A stretch of DNA of 14,948 nucleotides from Saccharofermentans sp. (GTDB lineage Bacteria; Bacillota_A; Clostridia; Saccharofermentanales; Saccharofermentanaceae), in contig JAILHX010000002.1 in assembly GCA_024695565.1 (NCBI GenBank), positions 1-14,948 of the forward strand, in the 5' to 3' direction. Below the pieces are notes generated by a model, which worked only from the letters and a program-made list of their open reading frames with translations, made no database searches and was not told where the DNA came from. How positions within the stretch are numbered: position 1 is the first letter of the stretch; each line of letters opens with the position of its first letter. Positions 6,962-12,155 of this stretch are shown piece by piece. A program made the translations under genes and the position numbers.

Positions 6962-8155
6962 ATGGAGACCATTACCAGACTTTGCGCCAGACAGTTCATC
7001 CTGGCAAAACAAGGCTTGATAGGATCATACCGCTTCATAGGAAAAGGCGGCGCCTGCGACTATGTCCGACAGGCAGGATGCATACAGTACGACCCTGTTG
7101 ATGTCTGCGGCAAGAATGCCGAACTTACGCTTCAGTCCCGCGTTAAGGGTTTTCGTAAATCAATGCTGGCAGATCTCCTCTATAAAGACCGCCTGCTGGT
7201 TGATTATGCCGATAAGGAACTCTCCATCTGGCCTATCGAAGACTGGCCTTATTTCTCATCTTACAGGGACAGAAGCCGCGAGCTTGGCAAGACATTTAGG
7301 GGCATCGCCGAATTAAGAAAGCAGGCCGTCTCATATATTGAGGAGAACGGTCCTGTCACAAGTGATTCATTGCCGATCGAAGGTGAGATCTATTGGCATT
7401 CTTCTATGCATTGGAGCGGCAATTGGGATAAGAAATCCCAGGCGGCCAGATCGATCCTCGAACAGTTATACACTGACGGCGAACTTATTATCCATCACAA
7501 GAAGGAAAGCAGGAAATACTACGATCTGGCCTGCAGACATATCCCGCAGGATATTATGGAAGCTAAAAATCCCTGTAAGGATGAAGACAGTTTTGCTGCC
7601 TGGCGTCTGCTTAGAAGAATAGGTGCTGTAGGACTTCTGTGGGATAAGAACAGCACGGCTCTGCTCGGTCTTTACATAAATGCCGAAGAACGCAAAAAAC
7701 TGTTATCCAGGCTGACCTTAGAAGGGAAGATATGTCCCGTCATGGTTGAAGGAATCAAACAGCCATTCTATTACCGTTCTGAAGACCGGGAACTTATGAA
7801 TTCGGTTATAGAAGGCACAGTTGATCTTAAGCCAAGGATGTCATTTGTTGCACCCCTGGATCCTCTTATGTGGGATAAGGCACTGGTTAACGCTTTGTGG
7901 GATTATCAGTACACATGGGAGATATATACTCCTGCCAATAAACGCAAATACGGTTATTACACTCTGCCGGTTCTGTTCGGTGACAGGTTCGTAGGACGCA
8001 TTGAGACGGCAATCGATAAGCAGAACGGATTGCTCATCGTAAAGAACATCTGGTGGGAAGAAGGCGTCCGTCAGACAAAGAAACTGGAAAAAGCACTGGA
8101 CAGAACACTTAAAGAGTTTGCCCGGTTTAATGATTGCAGCGGCTATAAAGCTTAA
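6962..8155 (+). CDS. Winged-helix DNA glycosylase-like protein of the YcaQ/AlkX (HTH_42) family
   Basis: The 397-residue protein matches the crosslink-repair DNA glycosylase family YcaQ (PF06224). After an N-terminal helix (RLCARQFILAKQGL) comes the catalytic-type Q-x-D motif as Q42-Y43-D44 in GCIQYDPVDVCGKNAELTLQSRV, then DYADKELSIWPIEDWPYF, a winged-helix zone with IYWHSSMHWSGNWDKKSQAARSILEQLYTDGEL (near 145-180), and the APLDPLMWDKALV segment (near 305-317) also found in the family. E. coli YcaQ opens DNA interstrand crosslinks; here that role is inferred. I prefer ATG 6962 (AGG 8 nt upstream) to the in-frame TTG 6947, which has no ribosome site. It is monocistronic: its leader holds a long hairpin and its 3' end converges on ssrA. 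Confidence 0.85.
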   Translation: METITRLCARQFILAKQGLIGSYRFIGKGGACDYVRQAGCIQYDPVDVCGKNAELTLQSRVKGFRKSMLADLLYKDRLLVDYADKELSIWPIEDWPYFSSYRDRSRELGKTFRGIAELRKQAVSYIEENGPVTSDSLPIEGEIYWHSSMHWSGNWDKKSQAARSILEQLYTDGELIIHHKKESRKYYDLACRHIPQDIMEAKNPCKDEDSFAAWRLLRRIGAVGLLWDKNSTALLGLYINAEERKKLLSRLTLEGKICPVMVEGIKQPFYYRSEDRELMNSVIEGTVDLKPRMSFVAPLDPLMWDKALVNALWDYQYTWEIYTPANKRKYGYYTLPVLFGDRFVGRIETAIDKQNGLLIVKNIWWEEGVRQTKKLEKALDRTLKEFARFNDCSGYKA

Positions 8156-8187
8156 GGCTGATTCACAATTTTCAATGCTTAAAATTC

Positions 8188-8275
8188 ATATCATATATGA
8201 TATATAAATCAGACACCGCCGGAGTCTGATTTATATAGGATATATTCTATAAAAACAGGAATATATTCTGTAACA
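8188..8275. repeat. AT-rich palindromes and hairpin between the YcaQ-like gene and ssrA
   Basis: Three structures stack here: a 16-nt perfect palindrome ATATCATATATGATAT (8188-8203), a perfect 14-bp hairpin (arms 8201-8214 and 8224-8237, loop ACCGCCGGA), and a direct repeat of ATATATTCT (about 8240-8248 and 8263-8271). The hairpin is followed by mixed A/T sequence, not a T-run, so it is at best a weak or backup terminator for the plus-strand gene. I see no small gene. Confidence 0.55.
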
Positions 8276-8308
8276 AGTTTCGCGAGAGGCTAACCCTGGC
8301 TAAGAATG

Positions 8309-8374
8309 AATAAAACCTTCTGCAACTGGTTTCGCGAAGCGAACTGTTCGTGCGTTGCAGAAGGTTCTATTTTT
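8309..8374. terminator. Bidirectional terminator shared by the YcaQ-like gene and ssrA
   Basis: Perfect 13-bp arms AACCTTCTGCAAC (8314-8326) and GTTGCAGAAGGTT (8354-8366) enclose a loop that contains its own small hairpin (TTCGC/GCGAA). On the plus strand CTATTTTT follows; on the minus strand the arm runs into TTTTATTC. It lies 8 nt beyond the tmRNA 3' end, the normal place for the ssrA terminator. Confidence 0.85.
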
Positions 8375-8381
8375 GAAGTTT

Positions 8382-8760
8382 TGGTGGAGATGAGGAGAAT
8401 CGAACTCCTGTCCGAAACCTCTTCCTCCGGGACAATCTCCGGGTGCAGTCAGTATTTGAATTATTCCAATTCCCGCGTCATCTGCTGACAGATTGCGGTT
8501 CCTGTAGCTTCATAAGATTTAAGTCGCTAGCCGGCGCAAAGCTTAACCGGTAGGACTGCCTGCTTAACCTCTCTCAGACGAGGTCTTCGGTGTACGTACA
8601 CTCCCGCGAGAAGATAGGCGGAAGGACGGTAGCCTTAGGCTGCTACGAGCTCTGTCTTGTCTGCAATTACTTGCAATTCCCCGTTTTTTAAGGAGGCACA
8701 ACGAGGATCCTCCACCCGCTTTCCCGACCTCAGAAGCCCCGTCGAAACCGGTACATCCCC
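8382..8760 (-). ncRNA. ssrA: tmRNA (transfer-messenger RNA, one-piece)
   Basis: On the minus strand the RNA begins GGGGATGTACCGGTTTCGAC at 8760 and ends with a T-arm (GTTCGATTC) and CATCTCCACCA at 8382. The first seven bases GGGGATG pair with CATCTCC (one G-U), and CCA is encoded. Length is 379 nt, normal for a one-piece tmRNA. The mRNA-like part begins at GCA (8664-8662) and encodes the tag ADKTELVAA followed by TAA (8637-8635), a stop inside a GC-rich stem as usual. tmRNA with SmpB rescues stalled ribosomes and marks the product for proteolysis. smpB is not in the window. The promoter lies at 8824-8851 and the terminator at 8309-8374. Confidence 0.96.
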
Positions 8761-8772
8761 AAGTCTGAAAAG

Positions 8773-8810
8773 AATTGCTCCGGTCACGACAAGAAGTGAC
8801 CGAAGCAATT
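8773..8810 (-). terminator. Hairpin between the zinc-ribbon gene and ssrA, terminator-like on the minus strand
   Basis: Arms 8773-8787 and 8796-8810 form a 15-bp stem in minus-strand RNA (one G-U; on the plus strand that pair would be C-A) with an 8-nt loop, followed by CTTTTC. It would end the transcript of the upstream minus-strand genes, but it also lies between the likely ssrA promoter and the tmRNA 5' end. Confidence 0.6.
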
Positions 8811-8823
8811 TTGCTTACGCGTG

Positions 8824-8851
8824 ATTATACAATCTTATCTATGAATTTCAA
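8824..8851 (-). promoter_or_regulatory. Probable ssrA promoter
   Basis: On the minus strand TTGAAA (8851-8846), a 16-nt spacer and a perfect TATAAT (8829-8824) are present. The -35 overlaps the stop codon of the zinc-ribbon gene. Transcription would start near 8817, leaving about 55 nt of 5' leader to be removed by RNase P before the mature tmRNA end. Confidence 0.65.
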
Positions 8852-9423
8852 GTCTCGTCGTCAAAATTCAGATCCTTGGAAACGTCATAGGGTTCGAAGT
8901 CCTGACTGATCACTGCCTGTGCATCCTGGATCTCCTGCTCGTCTGCTGCGTCATCAGGAACATAGTCCTCAGGCTCAGCAGTCTTTGGTGTGTAATCGAT
9001 TTTGTAAGGATCAATGCCGTCGTACTTCTTATAAGGATTATCAAGGATCTCGGTGCCGCAATAGTAGCACTTGGAAGTGAAGGGACGGTTCTCCATAGCC
9101 TGGAGACCCTTGCCGCAGTTAGGGCAGGCGGTCAGGTTCTTATAGTCGGTTCTCTTCTCGAGAAGAACGGCTTCGTTAAGAGCCTTGTCGAGTTCTTCGT
9201 TGGTCATGCCTTTTTCCTTGAGCAGAAGCCATACGGCATGAAGCAGGTAGGTCTGCTTCTCGAGCTGCTTTTTCATCTCTTCGACTTCTTTTGCAGCCTG
9301 AAACTCGTTCTTGATCTGGTGATCGTTTCCGGGATTCTTGACGGAGTTGATGAGCTCGTCTGCTTCGTTAACGTTCTTGAGTTTTGCCATGTCCTTGAAT
9401 GACATAGAATCTAAACCTGACAT
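8848..9423 (-). CDS. Zinc-ribbon protein of unknown function
   Basis: I do not recognise a named family for this 191-residue soluble protein. It has a charged helical region with likely coiled coil (about 33-60, EFQAAKEVEEMKKQLEKQ), a helical stretch LHAVWLLLKEKGMTNEELDKAL (61-82), and a zinc ribbon with C100-x2-C103 and C119-x2-C122 (CPNCG and CYYCG). The acidic, unstructured C-terminus (about 145-191) is rich in Asp and Glu. AGGAGG lies 7 nt before its ATG on the minus strand. It follows the amidase gene in the same direction after 79 nt; a weak TTGTTA-18-TATATT promoter may lie in that gap. A regulatory or scaffolding role is possible, but nothing in the sequence fixes it. Confidence 0.8.
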   Translation of the reverse strand: MSGLDSMSFKDMAKLKNVNEADELINSVKNPGNDHQIKNEFQAAKEVEEMKKQLEKQTYLLHAVWLLLKEKGMTNEELDKALNEAVLLEKRTDYKNLTACPNCGKGLQAMENRPFTSKCYYCGTEILDNPYKKYDGIDPYKIDYTPKTAEPEDYVPDDAADEQEIQDAQAVISQDFEPYDVSKDLNFDDET

Positions 9424-9502
9424 ATCTGACCTCCTGTGCTAATGAATATAGATACCCTGAATCTACTATAACAAACTTTTCGATTTTTAATGCGGTAATC
9501 CT

Positions 9503-10552
9503 TTAGGAGCCGAGAAACTCTGCTACACCCACGGCAGCTTTGTAAGCTGTATCTTCAAGTCCCAAGAGCGCATCGTCATCGCTGTTTGAGAGATAACCTA
9601 CGACGAGCTGATAAGACTTTATCGAATCAGCGTGATTAAGTCCCGTGTACATGTTGGACTGCACGGATCCCAAAGATGCCGAACCGATCTCTGCTGCGAC
9701 TGAGTCTGCGAGAGCCTGACCGTCTGCTGCAGCAGAAGAAGCATAAGTTCCGGTCGAAGGAACATATACCTTGACTCCGCTGATGCTCTCGTCGGGAGCG
9801 CTGTCTGCGTGGATCCTGATGAAGTAATCAGCATTGTTGTCGATCGCAATCTGTGCCCTGTCTATGTTGGAGAGGTTAACCTCGTTTGATTCACGGGTGA
9901 GGATAACGGTAGCACCGCAACCTTCAAGATATTCCTTCATTACCAGAGCATATTCCAATGTGAGTTCGTATTCTTTGACGCCGCTGTTTATGCCGACTGC
10001 GCCGGGAGTAGCTTTTTCCTTGTCGGCATCAGTTCCGCCGCCGACCTCTTCATGTTCGTAATCGTAGTCCTGCTGGTGTCCCGGATCGATGACGATAACG
10101 ATTCCGGTGAGGTCAGGGTGGTCAGCAGGGACCGGAACAGGGGAGGGCGTAGGTGATGCCGGAACGGGAGTGGGAGTATCTGTTGGGAAGCTGTTCGGAA
10201 CAGGTCCCATGATCCCGCTCTCAGTTGTATCAGTTGCAAATGTCTCATCTGCAGGCATGCCTAACATCTGATTGAATTTTTTGTCGATGCTGTCTTTATT
10301 AAATGCGTAGATAAAATAGAAAATACCGACGATAAACAGTGCTATCAGGATTCCGAGTCCGATGCTCTGGACGGAAGACTGCTTCTTCTGTTTTACCTTA
10401 GGTTCGGTATAGTACTTCTTCGTGAAGTCAGCGATGAATGCTTCACGCTTGGATTGGGGCATCTCGCGGAGACGCTTATAGAGGAGCTTCCTCTTGTCTT
10501 CGGGAAGTTTATTGAGTATCTGCTTAAACTTTTCGAGATCAGCTTCAGCCAT
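9503..10552 (-). CDS. Membrane-anchored N-acetylmuramoyl-L-alanine amidase (amidase_3) lacking the usual catalytic Glu
   Basis: I choose the ATG at 10552 (349 residues) because GGAGG lies 5 nt upstream; an in-frame ATG at 10582 has no ribosome site. Order: charged helical cytoplasmic N-terminus (1-60), one membrane segment (62-84), a short extracellular stalk, a Pro/Thr/Ser linker (about 117-147), then amidase_3 (150-349). Zinc ligands are visible: H159 in VIDPGHQQ, E194 in SGVKEYELTLEYA, H248 in FIRIHADSA. The motif that normally holds the catalytic Glu (E-x-G-[FY]-[LI]-[ST]-N) reads VVGYLSN, with Val317 in place of Glu. A 15-residue acidic insert (DYDYEHEEVGGGTDADKEK, about 162-180) lies near the active site. 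Active amidases cut the muramoyl-alanine bond of peptidoglycan; this one may be non-catalytic or use another residue. Confidence 0.88.
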   Translation of the reverse strand: MAEADLEKFKQILNKLPEDKRKLLYKRLREMPQSKREAFIADFTKKYYTEPKVKQKKQSSVQSIGLGILIALFIVGIFYFIYAFNKDSIDKKFNQMLGMPADETFATDTTESGIMGPVPNSFPTDTPTPVPASPTPSPVPVPADHPDLTGIVIVIDPGHQQDYDYEHEEVGGGTDADKEKATPGAVGINSGVKEYELTLEYALVMKEYLEGCGATVILTRESNEVNLSNIDRAQIAIDNNADYFIRIHADSAPDESISGVKVYVPSTGTYASSAAADGQALADSVAAEIGSASLGSVQSNMYTGLNHADSIKSYQLVVGYLSNSDDDALLGLEDTAYKAAVGVAEFLGS

Positions 10553-10635
10553 AAAGTCCTCCATTAAAGAAGATAATAACATTCTTTATCTTTAGAACAA
10601 ATTATTATTGGAAACCCGCTTAAAATGGATTATTC

Positions 10636-10663
10636 ACGGGTTAGTGGGTATTGGGGCAAACAC
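10636..10663 (+). repeat. G-rich motif resembling the repeat at the right end of the window
   Basis: The stretch CGGGTTAGTGGGTATTGGGG followed by CAAACACG resembles 14878-14907 (CGGGATTAATGGGCGCTTGGGG then TTGCACG): CGGG-TTA-TGGG-TTGGGG-ACG is shared. It lies in the divergent region between the amidase and PadR genes. It could be a dispersed intergenic repeat or a chance match; nothing else was found in 10583-10697. Confidence 0.35.
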
Positions 10664-10697
10664 GGATACAGCAATCAGAATTATTTAAGATTTAGTA

Positions 10698-10726
10698 TTG
10701 AACAATAAACAGTAGTGTGCTATAAA
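10698..10726 (+). promoter_or_regulatory. Promoter of the PadR-DUF1700 operon
   Basis: TTGAAC (10698-10703), a 17-nt spacer and TATAAA (10721-10726) give a start near 10733. This rules out translation from the ATG at 10726 and leaves a leader of about 70 nt that contains a small GC hairpin (GGCGC 10743-10747 with GCGCC 10761-10765). Confidence 0.75.
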
Positions 10727-10803
10727 TGATAGTGACGGCGGAGGCGCTGAGGAATAGGGGGCGCCTTCCGGCCCGTCAATTCGGAATGAAAGGGGAATTG
10801 CCA

Positions 10804-11139
10804 ATGAACAGCCAGATCAAGAAGGGCATTCTCGATTTGTGCGTGCTGGCCTTACTTGAAAAGGGTGACAGTTATGGCTACGACCTCGCGGGTAGCCTTG
10901 CACGCAAAGTCGAAGTAGCAGACGGCACAGTTTACCCGATACTGCGTAAGCTCGCTTCTGAAGGTGTGGTATCGACATACCTGCAAGAATCTCAGAACGG
11001 GCCGCCGCGCAAGTACTACCATCTCACCGACGCCGGGCACAAGAAGCTTAACAGCGAACGAGAAGAATGGTTAAAGTTCTGCGGTGAAGTAAACGAAATA
11101 CTTGAGCGAGGAGAAACTGGAGGAAAAGCCGATGAATAA
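10804..11139 (+). CDS. PadR-family transcriptional regulator
   Basis: The 111-residue winged-helix regulator shows the PadR signature throughout: KKGILDLCVLALLEKGDSYGYDL (about 6-28), VADGTVYPILRKLASEGVVSTYLQES (near 38-63), then GPPRKYYHLTDAGHKKL. The C-terminal helix is short, as in PadR subfamily 2. ATG 10804 is preceded by AAAGGGGAA; the in-frame ATG at 10726 overlaps the -10 and cannot be used. PadR proteins usually repress neighbouring genes and often their own, released by ligands or envelope stress. Its end overlaps the DUF1700 start by 8 nt, the standard arrangement for PadR-DUF1700 pairs, where the membrane partner probably modulates or is controlled by the regulator. Confidence 0.93.
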   Translation: MNSQIKKGILDLCVLALLEKGDSYGYDLAGSLARKVEVADGTVYPILRKLASEGVVSTYLQESQNGPPRKYYHLTDAGHKKLNSEREEWLKFCGEVNEILERGETGGKADE

Positions 11140-11704
11140 GACTGAATATCTTAAGAGGCTCAGCGATGAATTAGGGCACATGCCCTACGGTGATGTAAAA
11201 GACATCATTCAATCCATTGAAGAGCATTTTACAGAAGGTTTGGGCGAGGGCAGAAGCGAAGAAGAAATTGCTGAGAGCCTTGGAGATCCCAAGGAACTTG
11301 CCGCTGAATTCAAGGATGGTGCTAAGTTCAAGCAGATCATGAAGAAGCGCAAGAAGTTGTTAGATAACTATACAGGACCCGACGGCAGAGGAAGAATCTT
11401 CGTAGTTGTATTCAATCTCTTTGTTGGTATTGCTATGTGGATCGTTCTTCTGGCAGCGATAATTGCAGCATTCATGTTCCTTGCTGCAGACTGTGGAATC
11501 GCAGGACTCATCATTGCTTCGCTCATCATGGGCAAGCTCACAGAGTTCCTTGTACCGTTCATTTTCCTGGTACTCACTCTTATTTGTATTGCGGTATTCC
11601 TCATCGCGATCCTGATCCTTGGAGTAAAGTACTACATCCGCGGTCTCAAGGCATATATCAAGTGGAACAAGCATGTATGGAACTACGGCTTGGGGGAGGA
11701 CTAA
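11132..11704 (+). CDS. DUF1700 (HAAS-domain) membrane protein
   Basis: This 190-residue protein begins with the HAAS-type helical domain (MNKTEYLKRLSDEL, then DVKDIIQSIEEHFTEGLGEGRSEEEIAESLGDPKELAAEF, residues 1-60), followed by a basic linker and three or so membrane helices (about 88-112, 118-138, 140-166), then a basic tail. I choose ATG 11132 because GGAGG lies 8 nt upstream; translation from TTG 11102 would have no ribosome site. It overlaps the PadR gene by 8 nt, so the two are translationally coupled. DUF1700 proteins are inner-membrane proteins of unknown activity that are paired with PadR regulators across Bacillota. The next gene starts 1 nt after the stop codon. Confidence 0.9.
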   Translation: MNKTEYLKRLSDELGHMPYGDVKDIIQSIEEHFTEGLGEGRSEEEIAESLGDPKELAAEFKDGAKFKQIMKKRKKLLDNYTGPDGRGRIFVVVFNLFVGIAMWIVLLAAIIAAFMFLAADCGIAGLIIASLIMGKLTEFLVPFIFLVLTLICIAVFLIAILILGVKYYIRGLKAYIKWNKHVWNYGLGED

Positions 11705-11705
11705 T

Positions 11706-11885
11706 ATGAGTAAAGGCGATGTTAAGTTACTGATTACCGGTGCGGTATCACTTTTCCTGGCTTGCTTCCTCGGAATCATCACGATTGCACTGTTTGTCAT
11801 CGGACTCGGCGGCAAAGCTTTGGAATACGACTGGAAGGGAGCTTTCAGTCAGGTTACGGAACAGGCGGAAAGTCTTAGCGACTGA
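11706..11885 (+). CDS. Small membrane protein of the PadR-DUF1700 operon
   Basis: A 59-residue protein with one long hydrophobic stretch (about residues 8-33, LLITGAVSLFLACFLGIITIALFVIG) and a soluble C-terminus ending in EQAESLSD. A very strong ribosome site GGGGGAGG lies inside the end of the DUF1700 gene, and ATG 11706 follows that gene's stop by 1 nt. No family recognised; the layout suggests a partner of the DUF1700 protein. An upstream in-frame extension to 11673 exists but would lie inside DUF1700 without a ribosome site. Confidence 0.8.
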   Translation: MSKGDVKLLITGAVSLFLACFLGIITIALFVIGLGGKALEYDWKGAFSQVTEQAESLSD

Positions 11886-11906
11886 TCTTAGGGATAAGGA
11901 TAGAAA

Positions 11907-11945
11907 GGGGGCTGTCTTGCATAGAGGACAGCCTCTACTATTTTT
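11907..11945 (+). terminator. Intrinsic terminator after the PadR operon
   Basis: GGGGGCTGTC (11907-11916) pairs with GACAGCCTCT (11927-11936) with two G-U pairs and a 10-nt loop; TACTATTTTT follows. It separates the PadR operon from the small peptide-permease pair. Confidence 0.8.
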
Positions 11946-11957
11946 ACCGTTATTAAC

Positions 11958-11985
11958 TGCCGGTATGTTATTCTGAATACCGGCA
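11958..11985 (+). promoter_or_regulatory. Perfect inverted repeat just before the ribosome site of the small membrane peptide
   Basis: TGCCGGTAT (11958-11966) and ATACCGGCA (11977-11985) form a 9-bp stem with a 10-nt loop, ending directly against AAGGAG (11985-11990). It may be an operator or an RNA hairpin near the start. No clear promoter was identified in 11946-11999. Confidence 0.5.
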
Positions 11986-11999
11986 AGGAGAATATAACT

Positions 12000-12155
12000 A
12001 TGGAACAGGATAAAGAACTTGAATCGAGGATCGAAGAAGTCCTCAAGGCGGAGAAGGAGAACAAGATCCCCCGCATGACAAAACGCGATTACATCATCGC
12101 AGCTGTGATTACGGCAATATCCCTTCTGGGGATCATCGGAGGTTTCTTCCTATGA
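12000..12155 (+). CDS. Small membrane peptide coupled to the permease-acyltransferase gene
   Basis: A 51-codon gene missed by length cut-offs. ATG 12000 has AAGGAG 9 nt upstream. The product has a charged helical N-terminus (EQDKELESRIEEVLKAEKE, residues 2-20) and one membrane helix near the end (about 31-51, YIIAAVITAISLLGIIGGFF). Its stop TGA overlaps the next start as ATGA (12152-12155), the classic sign of translational coupling. Small hydrophobic partners are known beside some transporters (for example YhdT beside PanF), so a helper subunit of the following permease is a reasonable inference. Confidence 0.8.
   Translation: MEQDKELESRIEEVLKAEKENKIPRMTKRDYIIAAVITAISLLGIIGGFFL

Noticed and set aside
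10726..10803. Longer PadR start at ATG 10726
   Set aside because: This ATG overlaps the -10 of the promoter, so it would not be in the mRNA; ATG 10804 has a ribosome site.
11360..11815. 151-residue minus-strand frame
   Set aside because: It is the antisense shadow of the DUF1700 membrane segments and has no ribosome site.
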